Assembly: GCF_020889785.1 (NCBI RefSeq)
Contig: NZ_JACMYK010000002.1
Span: 62,001-126,000, forward strand
Source of the DNA: Bradyrhizobium acaciae
Lineage (GTDB): Bacteria > Pseudomonadota > Alphaproteobacteria > Rhizobiales > Xanthobacteraceae
DNA length: 64,000 nucleotides
Direction of reading: 5' to 3'
Below, piece by piece: positions 8,434 to 17,572 of the stretch; the first letter of the stretch is position 1; each line of letters starts with the position of its first letter. The notes under the pieces are model-generated. The model saw nothing but the letters and a program-made list of their open reading frames with translations. It was not told the origin of the DNA and made no database searches. Position numbers and translations under genes: made by a program.

Positions 8434-8946
8434 TCATCGGGCAGGCACGCCGTCTCGCGCGGGCGCAGCCTTGGTGTCGCTCTTTGCATCGGCCTTGACG
8501 TCGTCGCAGGAACAGCCGAGACGATCGAGCAGACCGCACAGCCTGGCCGCGTCGGCATCGGACAATTTCGAGCCGACATGCTTGTCGATCGCCGTGGAAT
8601 AGGCGTTCCACATCTTCTTCTGGAGCTCGCGACCGGCCTCGGTGATCTCGACGAACTGGCCGCGCTTGTCGATCTTGCATTCGCGCCGGGCCGCGAGTCC
8701 CTCGTCGACCAGCTTGTCGATCAGCCGCGACGTCGAATATTGCGGGATCAGCATCTGGCGCTCGAGCTCGACCGGGCGAAGCTCACCCGACGGCGCGCGC
8801 GACAGCTCGAGCAAGGCGTCATACCAGGCGAGCGGCGGATAGCCGGCCTTCTTCAGATCCTGCTCGACGCAGTCCAGCACCCGGCTCGGCACCCGCATCA
8901 GGCGGATCCAGGCGGCCGTCGCCTCGCTCGATAGCTTGCGTTTCAT
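8434..8946 (-). CDS. MarR family transcriptional regulator
   Basis: 170 residues. The winged helix-turn-helix covers about residues 30-130: LAWYDALLELSRAP, LIPQYSTSRLIDKLVDEGLAARRECKIDKRGQFVEITEAG. The C-terminal tail contains two cysteines (GCSCDD) and then becomes low-complexity and charged. It is divergent from the glutathione S-transferase gene at 9076, with paired palindromes in the shared intergenic region, so local repression relieved by an electrophile or aromatic ligand is plausible (inference). Confidence 0.9.
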   Translation of the reverse strand: MKRKLSSEATAAWIRLMRVPSRVLDCVEQDLKKAGYPPLAWYDALLELSRAPSGELRPVELERQMLIPQYSTSRLIDKLVDEGLAARRECKIDKRGQFVEITEAGRELQKKMWNAYSTAIDKHVGSKLSDADAARLCGLLDRLGCSCDDVKADAKSDTKAAPARDGVPAR

Positions 8947-8988
8947 GGTCTAGCCCATAAGGTCCCGGCACCGACTGTACCGCACTGA

Positions 8989-9028
8989 ATGCATCTGCAT
9001 CAATCTTGACTATTTCATGCAGGTGCAT
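8989..9028. promoter_or_regulatory. Candidate MarR operator between marR and gst
   Basis: Two 12-base boxes, ATGCATCTGCAT at 8989-9000 and ATGCAGGTGCAT at 9017-9028, form an inverted pair (11 of 12 positions match in reverse complement), and each box is itself nearly palindromic. A TTGACT that could be a -35 element of the gst promoter lies between them at 9006-9011. Boxes flanking the promoter of a divergent MarR-target pair are a common arrangement. Binding is inferred, not known. Confidence 0.65.
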
Positions 9029-9075
9029 GTAGGCAATCCCTCTCTGGACGCCAAGAACAAGGGAAGGAATACCCC

Positions 9076-9693
9076 ATGAAGCTTTATTACTCCCCCGGTG
9101 CCTGCTCCCTCTCCCCCCACATCGCCCTGCTCGAGGCCGGCCTGCCCTATGACCTGGTCAAGGTCGATCTGCGCGCCAAGAAGCTCGAAAACGGCGACGA
9201 TTTCCTGCAAGTGAACCCCAAGGGCCAGGTGCCCGCGCTGGCGCTGGATACCGGCGAGATGGTCACCGAAGGGCCGATCATCATTCAGATGATCGCCGAC
9301 CGGGTCGCCGACCGGAAGCTGGCGCCGGCTCGAGATTCCAACGAGCGCTACAAGCTGCTCGAATGGCTGAACTACATCACGACCGAGCTGCACAAGAATC
9401 TCGGCCCGATGTTCTCGCCGGCGCTCGCGGACGACGCCAAGGCCTTCTTCAAGGACCGCGCCATGGGCAAGTTCAAATATGTTGAGAGCCAGCTCGCCGG
9501 ACGCGAATATTTGATGGGCAACCAGTTCACGGTCGCCGACGGCTACCTCTTCACCATGATCATGTGGGCACAGGACCGGCTCGGCTTCGACTTCTCCGGC
9601 CTGCCGAACGTGACCGCCTACAAGGCCCGCGTCGCGGCGCGCCCGAAGGTGCAGGAAGCGCTGAAGAAGGAAGGCCTGCTGAAGGCGGCTTGA
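9076..9693 (+). CDS. Glutathione S-transferase (beta-class-like)
   Basis: 205 residues. The thioredoxin-like N-terminal domain (MKLYYSPGACSLSPHIALLE) has the beta-class cysteine at position 10, followed by VNPKGQVPALALD and the glutathione-binding EGPIIIQMIAD. The helical C-terminal domain has QFTVADGYLFTMIMWA with the N-capping box. It conjugates or transfers glutathione to electrophiles in the cytoplasm. A ribosome site AAGGGAAGG precedes the ATG, and a clear intrinsic terminator follows at 9720-9748. Control by the divergent MarR protein is likely. Confidence 0.95.
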   Translation: MKLYYSPGACSLSPHIALLEAGLPYDLVKVDLRAKKLENGDDFLQVNPKGQVPALALDTGEMVTEGPIIIQMIADRVADRKLAPARDSNERYKLLEWLNYITTELHKNLGPMFSPALADDAKAFFKDRAMGKFKYVESQLAGREYLMGNQFTVADGYLFTMIMWAQDRLGFDFSGLPNVTAYKARVAARPKVQEALKKEGLLKAA

Positions 9694-9719
9694 GCCTGCC
9701 ACCGACCACGAATCGAAGA

Positions 9720-9748
9720 AGCCGGATCAGCCGATCCGGCTCCTTTTT
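9720..9748 (+). terminator. Rho-independent terminator after gst
   Basis: A 9-base perfect stem AGCCGGATC / GATCCGGCT with loop AGCC is followed by CCTTTTTG. It begins 27 bases after the gst stop codon and ends that transcript. Confidence 0.88.
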
Positions 9749-9927
9749 GCGCCGCCGATTGTCATTCTTCGGCAACCGGAGGTGGAACGTCTCAATTTGA
9801 CCTGCATTGTACCGATTAAGACTAAGTCGGTGTACTTCCGGCTGAGGGCGTAGCTGTCCTTGTTCGTGCGATCCAACTGACCGACTATGAGCTGCGGCGC
9901 GCCCTCCGCTCCAACGGGTCTGAAAAT

Positions 9928-10236
9928 GTGACGATCGCCTTAACGCTTTTATTGACCAGCACGCTCGTTGGGCTGGTTACCAGTTTGTACTTTCGGGTTT
10001 GGACATTGATGCTGGTGTCGCCGCTGATCGCGGTGCTCGCGGCAATCGTACTCCAGTCCGACGGCTATGCATTTGCCACCGGCGCTCCGATCGTCGTCGC
10101 CTGCCTCGCATTCAACCAGATCGCCTATCTCGCCGGCGCCTTGCTGTCGCCGGACAATGACGGCTCAATGGCGGAAGAAATCGACGGCATTCCAGGCCGC
10201 GGCCGCGAGCACAAGGTCCACGGCCAGAACGAGTAG
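9928..10236 (+). CDS. Small membrane protein of unknown function
   Basis: 102 residues starting at GTG. It has two or three hydrophobic segments (residues 3-22, 25-43 and 51-72) and a short charged tail (EEIDGIPGRGREHKV). No family recognised; the topology is loosely like small exopolysaccharide-regulatory membrane proteins of rhizobia, but no motif supports that. No strong ribosome site. Its last 72 bases overlap a possible small gene on the other strand (10165-10410), so only one of the two may be real. Confidence 0.5.
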   Translation: MTIALTLLLTSTLVGLVTSLYFRVWTLMLVSPLIAVLAAIVLQSDGYAFATGAPIVVACLAFNQIAYLAGALLSPDNDGSMAEEIDGIPGRGREHKVHGQNE

Positions 10237-10410
10237 CACCAGGCCGGTCCACGACGGACCCTTGCCCCGCAAGCGCAACAGATTCGGACGTCGTGGCGGA
10301 GAGAGCGGGAAAGAACGCTCGCCCGCGGTCTCAGCAGCACCTTCCTTGAGCACGGCACGCATTGCACGACACCCCAGCCTGATCGTCTTGCTGATCGTCT
10401 TGTCGATCAA
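10165..10410 (-). CDS. Possible small single-pass membrane protein
   Basis: 81 residues if it starts at 10410, or 65 from the ATG at 10362. After a basic, proline-rich segment (PLSPPRRPNLLRLRGKGPSW) comes one membrane helix (LVLLVLAVDLVLAAAAW) close to the C-terminus. Not recognised. It overlaps the end of the plus-strand gene at 9928-10236 and lies upstream of no clear operon partner. Confidence 0.35.
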   Translation of the reverse strand: MIDKTISKTIRLGCRAMRAVLKEGAAETAGERSFPLSPPRRPNLLRLRGKGPSWTGLVLLVLAVDLVLAAAAWNAVDFFRH

Positions 10411-10554
10411 CCAGCAAGAGTGATGCCAGCAGCGTGGTGCGAGTGGGGAGCAAGCGTGGCGGGACTTTGACCGCTGCGACAGTCCGGCAACAGGATCAAG
10501 TCGGATCGATGACCGGCTTGATCCTGTGCGACGTGTGCCGGAGAGAGACGGCGC

Positions 10555-12768
10555 TTACGCCGCCTGCTTCTTCGGCGGAAAGCGGCCGTAGAAGGTTTCG
10601 CCCTTGGCAGCCATCTCCTCGAGCAGCTTCGGCGGCGTGAAGCGCGAGCCGTACTTCTTCTCGAAGGCGTGGCAAAGCGCGACGAAGTTCTTGGTGCCCA
10701 TGAAGTCGATGTAGGACAGCGCGCCGCCGGTGAACGGCGCGAAGCCGAAGCCCAGGATCGAGCCGACGTCCGCCTCGCGCACATCGGTGATGACGTGATC
10801 CTCGACGGTGCGCGCGGCTTCCACCGCCTGCACCACCAGGAAGCGCTGCTTCAATTCCTCGACGCTGAGCGTGTCGGGATCGAGCTGCTTGGGCTGCAGA
10901 TCGGCGAGCCCCGGCCACAAGCTCTTCTGGCCCTTGCCCTTCTCGGGATAGTCGTAAAAGCCCTTGCCGTTCTTGCGGCCGAAGCGACCCTGCTTCTCGA
11001 CCATCTCGACGATCAGCTTCTTCTGCGCCTGGTCGATCGCATTGGGACCGAGATCGGCCTCGGTCGCCTTGGTGATCTTGAGACCGAGATCGAGCGCGAC
11101 CTCGTCCTGCAGCGACAGCGGCCCGACCGGCATGCCGGCCATCTTGGCGGTGTTCTCGATCATCGCCGGCGGCACGCCTTCGAGCAGCATCTCGTTGCCC
11201 TCGGAGATGTAGCGCATCACGCAGCGGTTGGCGAAGAAGCCGCGGCTGTCGTTCACCACAATCGGCGTCTTGCCGATCGCGCGGACATAGTCGAGCGCGG
11301 TCGCCAGCGCGACGTCGCCGGTGTTCTTGCCCAGGATGATCTCGACCAGCATCATCTTCTCGACCGGCGAGAAGAAGTGGATGCCGATGAACTTGCCCTG
11401 GTCCTTGAACTCCTCGGCCAGCGAGTTGATCGGCAGGGTCGAGGTGTTGGAGGCGAAGATCGCGCCCGACTTCAGCAGCGGCTGTGCCTTGGCATAGGTG
11501 TCGGCCTTGACCTTGCGATCCTCGAACACCGCCTCAATGACGAGGTCGCACTCCGAAATCACGTTGTAGTCTGCCGTGGCGGAGATGCGCGCCAGGATGG
11601 CATCGGCCGCCTCCTGCTTCATCCGCCCCTTGGCGATCAGGCCGTCGACCACGGTCTTGGCGTGGCCCTTGCCCTTGTCGGCGCTTTCCTGGTCGCGATC
11701 GACCAGCACGACGTCGATGCCGGCCTGTGCCGAGACATAGCCGACGCTGGCTCCCATGAAGCCGGCACCGATCACGGCGAGCTTCTTCACCTTGGTCGGC
11801 GGCACGCCCGCCGGGCGGCGCGCGCCCTTGTTCAATTCCTGCATCGACAGGAACAGCGAGCGGATCATCGCCGCCGCTTCCTTCGAGCGCAGCACCTTGG
11901 TGAAGTAGCGCGACTCGACCCGCAGTGCAGCGTCGATGGGCAGCTGCAGGCCTTCATAGACGCAGCTCATGATGGCACGCGCGGCCGGATAATTGTCGTA
12001 GGTCTCGCGGCGATAGATCGCGTTGCCGGCCGGGAACATCTGCATGCCCATCTTGGAGAAGACGGGGCCGCCGGGCAGCTTGAAGCCCTTCTCGTCCCAC
12101 GGCGCGACGGCCTTGCTGCCGCCTTTGATCCAGTCCTTGGCGGCCGTGATCAGGTCGGCTGCGGGCACCACGGCGTGAATCAGGTTGAGCGCCTTCGCAC
12201 GCGTGAGATTGACCGCCTCGCCCTTGAGCAGCAATTGCATCGCGTCCTGCGGCGACACCAGGCGCGGCACGCGCTGGGTGCCGCCGGCGCCGGGGAACAG
12301 GCCGACCTTGATCTCGGGCAGGCCGAGCCGGGTCTTCGGGTTCTCGGCCGCAACGCGGTAATGGCAGGCCAGCGTGATCTCGAAGCCGCCGCCGAGCGCA
12401 AGCCCGTTGATCGCCGCGACCCACGGCTTGCCCGAGGTCTCGATCGCGCGGAACGACAGCGACATCTGGCGGCTCTGCTCGAACAGCATCTGGTTCGCGG
12501 CTTCCTCGCCCTTCTCCTTGAAGAGCTGCGCGTAGCTGCGGTTCATGCCCTCGAGCATCGAAAGGTCGGCGCCGGCGCAGAACGCCTCTTTGGCCGAAGT
12601 GATCACGACGCCCTTGATCGCGGCATCGCTGGTCGTCTGCTTGATGATCTCGCCGATCTCTTGCGTGGAGACCTCGTCGAACACGTTCATCGAACGGCCC
12701 GGGATGTCCCAGGTGACGAGTGCGATGCCGTCGGCGTCAACGTCGAACTTGAAATTCTTGTAAGCCAT
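10555..12768 (-). CDS. fadB: Bifunctional enoyl-CoA hydratase / 3-hydroxyacyl-CoA dehydrogenase (FadB/FadJ type)
   Basis: 737 residues. The N-terminal crotonase domain (about 1-200) shows [33 protein letters not shown] and [19 protein letters not shown] with the catalytic glutamate region. The NAD-binding domain begins near residue 325 with [13 protein letters not shown] and is followed by [13 protein letters not shown] and a C-terminal dehydrogenase domain with [13 protein letters not shown]. It carries out hydration and NAD-dependent oxidation in beta-oxidation. It is the third gene of the fadE-fadA-fadB operon; the gap to the thiolase gene is 19 bases. Confidence 0.95.
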   Translation of the reverse strand: MAYKNFKFDVDADGIALVTWDIPGRSMNVFDEVSTQEIGEIIKQTTSDAAIKGVVITSAKEAFCAGADLSMLEGMNRSYAQLFKEKGEEAANQMLFEQSRQMSLSFRAIETSGKPWVAAINGLALGGGFEITLACHYRVAAENPKTRLGLPEIKVGLFPGAGGTQRVPRLVSPQDAMQLLLKGEAVNLTRAKALNLIHAVVPAADLITAAKDWIKGGSKAVAPWDEKGFKLPGGPVFSKMGMQMFPAGNAIYRRETYDNYPAARAIMSCVYEGLQLPIDAALRVESRYFTKVLRSKEAAAMIRSLFLSMQELNKGARRPAGVPPTKVKKLAVIGAGFMGASVGYVSAQAGIDVVLVDRDQESADKGKGHAKTVVDGLIAKGRMKQEAADAILARISATADYNVISECDLVIEAVFEDRKVKADTYAKAQPLLKSGAIFASNTSTLPINSLAEEFKDQGKFIGIHFFSPVEKMMLVEIILGKNTGDVALATALDYVRAIGKTPIVVNDSRGFFANRCVMRYISEGNEMLLEGVPPAMIENTAKMAGMPVGPLSLQDEVALDLGLKITKATEADLGPNAIDQAQKKLIVEMVEKQGRFGRKNGKGFYDYPEKGKGQKSLWPGLADLQPKQLDPDTLSVEELKQRFLVVQAVEAARTVEDHVITDVREADVGSILGFGFAPFTGGALSYIDFMGTKNFVALCHAFEKKYGSRFTPPKLLEEMAAKGETFYGRFPPKKQAA

Positions 12769-12787
12769 GTTGCTCGCTCCCCTCGCC

Positions 12788-13996
<1,209 letters not shown>

Positions 13997-14082
13997 GACG
14001 CCCTCCTTGATATGAGGATCATAATATATACGGAAGGAAGCGCCGCCGCAGCAATGCGACGGCAATTTTCAAGGCTTTCTTG

Positions 14083-14132
14083 CTTGACGCGTTTTCTTCA
14101 TGCGAACCGGTATCCACTTCGCCGGAAAACGC
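14083..14132. repeat. Short palindromic repeat between fadE and fadA
   Basis: GCGTTTTC at 14089-14096 pairs with GAAAACGC at 14125-14132 around CGAACCGGTATCCACTTCG. It ends next to the fadE stop codon, so it would form a hairpin in the operon mRNA between the dehydrogenase and thiolase genes. I recall this sequence as a frequent intergenic repeat of Bradyrhizobium-type genomes (unchecked). Confidence 0.7.
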
Positions 14133-14133
14133 T

Positions 14134-15921
14134 TCAGAACGCTTCCGCGGCCAGTTCCATCGTGGTGGCACTGCCGCTCTGGATCCGGGCCAGATGCACG
14201 GAAGTCTCCGGCAGCAGCCGCTCCATGAAGAAGCGGCCGGTCACGAGCTTGGTGTTGAGGTAGGGCGTGGCGCCGGCGGCGGCCTTGTCCTGCGCCACCT
14301 TGGCCATCTTCGCCCACATGTAGCCGAGCGCGACGAGGCCGAACAATTTCATGAAGTCGGTCGCGGCCGCCCCGGCATTGTCGGGCCTGGTCAGCGCGTT
14401 CTGCATCAGCCAGCCGGTGGCCTGCTGCAAATGGCCGAGCGCGGTGGAAAGCGGGGTGATGAACGGCTTCATCGCCTCGTCGGCGCCGTGCTCCTTGGCG
14501 AAGGCTGTGACCTCGCCGAAGAACGCCATCGCGGCGCGGCCGCCGTCGCGCGGCAGCTTGCGGCCGACCAGGTCGAGCGCCTGGATGCCGTTGGCGCCCT
14601 CATAGATCATCGCGATGCGCGCATCGCGGACGAACTGTTCCATGCCGTGCTCGGCGATGTAGCCGTGGCCGCCGAACATCTGCTGCGCCGAGACCGTGTT
14701 GGCGAACCCGGTGTCGGTCAGCACGCCCTTCAGCACCGGCGTCATCAGGCCCATGTGATCGTCCGCGGCCTGGCGATCCTTCGGATCGTTCGAGCGGTGC
14801 GCGACGTCGCTCTTCAGCGCGGTCCACACCACCATGGCGCGTGCCGCCTCGTTGAAGGCGCGGATGGTGAGCAGCGTACGGCGCACGTCGGGATGCACGA
14901 TGATCGGATCGGCCGGCTTGTCGGCCGCCTTGACGCCGGTCAGCGAACGGCCCTGCAGACGCTCGCGCGCATAGGCGACCGCGTTCTGATAGGCGACCTC
15001 GGACTGCGCCAGGCCCTGCACGGCGACGCCGAGACGGGCCTCGTTCATCATCACGAACATGCCCTGCATGCCCTTGTTCTCTTCGCCGATCAGCCAGCCG
15101 GTGGCGCTGTCGTAGTTCATCACACAGGTGGAATTGCCGTGGATGCCCATCTTGTGCTCGATCGAGCCGCAGGTGACGCCATTGCGCTGCCCGAGCGAGC
15201 CGTCGGCATTGACAAGCACCTTGGGAACGACGAACAGCGAGACGCCCTTGATGCCGGCCGGTGCGCCCTCGATGCGCGCCAGCACGAGATGGATGATGTT
15301 GTCGGCAAGGTCGTGCTCGCCGGCGGAGATGAATATCTTGGTGCCGGTGATCTTGAAGCTGCCGTCCGACTGACGCACCGCCTTGGTGCGGAGCAGGCCG
15401 AGGTCGGTGCCGCATTGCGGCTCGGTCAGGTTCATGGTGCCGGTCCACTCGCCGGCGATCATCTTCGGCACATAGGTCTTTTTCTGCTCGGGCGTGCCGT
15501 GCACCAGCAGTGCCGCGGTCGCCCCCATGGTCAGGCCGCCATACATCGAGAACGCCATGTTGGCGGAGATCTGGAATTCGTTGACCGCCTGCGAGAGCGT
15601 CACCGGCAGGCCCTGGCCGCCGAATTCGGTCGGCGCCGAGAGGCCGAGCCAGCCGCCTTCGGCGACCTGCTTGAAAGCGTCCTTGAAGCCCTTCGGCGTG
15701 GTGACGCTGCCGTCGTCATTGCGCTTGCAGCCTTCGAGATCGCCGGTGCGATTGAGCGGCTGCAGCACCTCTTCGCTGAGCTTGGCGGCCTCGCCTAGGA
15801 TAGCCTCGCGCACATCGGCCGACGCATCGGTGAAGCCGGGAAGATTGCCGTAGCGGTCGATCTGGAAAACGTCGTTCAACAGGAAGCTGACGTCTTCGAC
15901 GGGGGCTTTGTAGGTTGGCAT
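14134..15921 (-). CDS. Acyl-CoA dehydrogenase, long C-terminally extended type
   Basis: 595 residues, typical of the FadE/DmdC-like branch with an extra C-terminal domain. An N-terminal signature MPTYKAPVEDVSFLLNDVF, the FAD and substrate regions GTMNLTEPQCGTDLG and GTKIFISAGEHD, and a catalytic-base region MIYEGANGIQALDLVGRKL are present. It makes the trans-2-enoyl-CoA in beta-oxidation; a methylmercaptopropionyl-CoA dehydrogenase role is possible by similarity only. GGGAGA precedes the ATG at 15921; an upstream in-frame ATG at 15951 is less well supported. First gene of the operon that continues with thiolase and FadB. Confidence 0.92.
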   Translation of the reverse strand: MPTYKAPVEDVSFLLNDVFQIDRYGNLPGFTDASADVREAILGEAAKLSEEVLQPLNRTGDLEGCKRNDDGSVTTPKGFKDAFKQVAEGGWLGLSAPTEFGGQGLPVTLSQAVNEFQISANMAFSMYGGLTMGATAALLVHGTPEQKKTYVPKMIAGEWTGTMNLTEPQCGTDLGLLRTKAVRQSDGSFKITGTKIFISAGEHDLADNIIHLVLARIEGAPAGIKGVSLFVVPKVLVNADGSLGQRNGVTCGSIEHKMGIHGNSTCVMNYDSATGWLIGEENKGMQGMFVMMNEARLGVAVQGLAQSEVAYQNAVAYARERLQGRSLTGVKAADKPADPIIVHPDVRRTLLTIRAFNEAARAMVVWTALKSDVAHRSNDPKDRQAADDHMGLMTPVLKGVLTDTGFANTVSAQQMFGGHGYIAEHGMEQFVRDARIAMIYEGANGIQALDLVGRKLPRDGGRAAMAFFGEVTAFAKEHGADEAMKPFITPLSTALGHLQQATGWLMQNALTRPDNAGAAATDFMKLFGLVALGYMWAKMAKVAQDKAAAGATPYLNTKLVTGRFFMERLLPETSVHLARIQSGSATTMELAAEAF

Positions 15922-16040
15922 GCTGATCTCCCGGCTGGCTCGCGATCGCATTCACGACCGATGCTGCGCAGCGTGTCCTTGGGTTGTTGGAGCGGACCTT
16001 ATCCGGTTCGGCGGGTCCGCGGCAGGTCCTAGCGAGACTT

Positions 16041-16137
16041 AATCGCGATGAGATTGGATTGAACCGTCATCGCGCTTTAGCCCTTTGTTTGAGCGCGATC
16101 TTTTCGGAAAACCGCTTCGCACTTTTCCGGATCATGC
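16041..16137. repeat. Intergenic inverted repeat
   Basis: A stretch with complementary segments CGCGATGA (about 16044) and TCATCGCG (about 16067), then GCGCGATCTTTTCGGAAAACCGC and TTTTCCGGATCATGC. It fills the gap between the fadE operon promoter side and the stop of the NTF2-fold gene at 16138. It looks like a common dispersed element of this group (recollection). Confidence 0.65.
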
Positions 16138-16545
16138 TTACGATTGCGACGTTGCGCCGCTCTGCTTCATCAACTCCTCGCCCATCATCCGATGCAGCAG
16201 GTTGATCGCCTTGAGCGGACGCACCATCACCTTGAAATGGGTGATCCGGCCGTCGCCATCGAACGTGATGATGTCGACACCATTGAGCTTGATGCCGTCG
16301 ATCTCGTTCTCGAACTCGAGCACCGCGCCGGTGTCGTTGCGCCATTCGCCGAGATATTTGAAGGTCGGGCCGCCCAGCACTTTGGCGGCGCTGGTCAGAT
16401 ATTTGAAGGTGATGTCGCGGCCGCGCTGCGGCGTGTGCACGACGGGACTTTCGAACACCGCGTCGGGATGCAGCAGATCCCACAGAGCGGCGGTGTCGTG
16501 GGACTTCATGTAGGCGTACCACTTGTCGAGGCCCGGCTTGCTCAT
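16138..16545 (-). CDS. NTF2-fold (SnoaL-like) protein
   Basis: 135 residues. MSKPGLDKWYAYMKSHD, then LWDLLHPDAVFESPVVHTP and DIITFDGDGRITHFKVMVRPLKA, are typical of nuclear transport factor 2-fold proteins, which bind or isomerise small hydrophobic molecules. The ATG at 16545 has GGAGA upstream; the frame runs to 16626 but across the regulatory palindrome. It is divergent from a PadR regulator, which probably controls it. The substrate is unknown. Confidence 0.85.
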   Translation of the reverse strand: MSKPGLDKWYAYMKSHDTAALWDLLHPDAVFESPVVHTPQRGRDITFKYLTSAAKVLGGPTFKYLGEWRNDTGAVLEFENEIDGIKLNGVDIITFDGDGRITHFKVMVRPLKAINLLHRMMGEELMKQSGATSQS

Positions 16546-16618
16546 TCGGACGTCTCCTGCAGCGGGTTTAGGAAGCCTGAACATCGGCCGCGCGCGACAA
16601 GGCGGCACGCCGATCACC

Positions 16619-16656
16619 ATATGCATATTGACGCATATGCACAGTAACGCATAAAG
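16619..16656 (+). promoter_or_regulatory. Candidate PadR operator and promoter
   Basis: An inverted repeat ATATGC (16619-16624), 8 bases, GCATAT (16633-16638) is followed by another GCAT at 16649. It overlaps a TTGACG (16628-16633) with CATAAA 16 bases downstream, a plausible promoter for the padR gene at 16708. PadR proteins commonly bind ATGCAT/ATAT-type dyads in their own promoters; the assignment is inference. Confidence 0.55.
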
Positions 16657-16707
16657 TCAAGCGAACTTAGGAAATGGCCGATTTGGGAACTGAGATGGAG
16701 GTGGGCG

Positions 16708-17295
16708 TTGGCACTCGGTGACGCAATCCTCGCCTGCCTCACGGAACGTCCGATGACGGGCTATGAGCTCGCCAAGACGTTCGATGCCTCGATCGGCTTC
16801 TTCTGGAAGGCCGACCATCAGCAGATTTACCGCGAGCTCTCCCGGCTGCGCGACAAGGGGCATGTCCAGGGCCGCGAGGTGGTGCAATCCGGCAAGCCCA
16901 ACAAGCTGGTCTATACGCTGACGGCCGAGGGCCGCGCGGCGCTGAAGCACTGGGCGGCGCGGCCGAGCGTTCCGCCCTCGATCAAGGACGATTTGCTGGT
17001 CCGGCTCTATGCGCTCGACTGCGTCGACATCGAACCGCTGCGCACCGACCTGATGGCGCGGCTGGAGCATCACCGCGATCGCTATGAGCGCTACGAGCGT
17101 CTGCTCAACAAGCGCTTTCCCGACGGCACCGCGCCGCCGGCCGATGTCGGCAAGATGCTCGGGCTTCGCATCGGGATGCGCCATGAGCGCGTCGTGGTGG
17201 AATGGTGCGAGGAAGCGCTCGACGCGATCTCGGCGATTTCGGGTCGCGGCAATGTGCTGCCGCTCGACGACGGCAAGCGCGAAGGCAAGGGCTAA
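16708..17295 (+). CDS. PadR family transcriptional regulator
   Basis: 195 residues. The PadR winged helix covers residues 1-90: LGDAILACLTERPMTGYELAK, FFWKADHQQIYRELSRLRDKGHV and NKLVYTLTAEGRAALKHW. A C-terminal helical dimerisation part (Vir-type) follows. The start is TTG at 16708, with GGAGG at 16697-16701; the nearby ATG at 16695 is in another frame. Divergent from the NTF2-fold gene, with a dyad between them. Confidence 0.9.
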   Translation: MALGDAILACLTERPMTGYELAKTFDASIGFFWKADHQQIYRELSRLRDKGHVQGREVVQSGKPNKLVYTLTAEGRAALKHWAARPSVPPSIKDDLLVRLYALDCVDIEPLRTDLMARLEHHRDRYERYERLLNKRFPDGTAPPADVGKMLGLRIGMRHERVVVEWCEEALDAISAISGRGNVLPLDDGKREGKG

Positions 17296-17572
17296 CAACT
17301 AGTCTCACGTCATCCTGCGCGCGCCGCCACGCGAGGTGGAATGCCACTTTGCCTGAAAACAACAGGCCTGTCCTGATCCGGCGCAACAGGTTCCCGGATT
17401 CCCTAACTTTAAGGCCCGCCGAGCGCATTCCTTAACCCGTTATTTACCGTGACGGGAAAAAGTCAGCAGCTGAAGCAGACGACCAGCGCAGAATTCGATT
17501 GTCTCTTAACGGGAATGCGCGGGGAGGCTGCGGGCGCAGAGTATGGCGCCGGAGTCGGGACCGGACGGAATC

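Noticed and set aside
14080..15798. A long plus-strand frame opposite the acyl-CoA dehydrogenase
   Set aside because: Shadow of a well-supported gene, with no recognisable domain.
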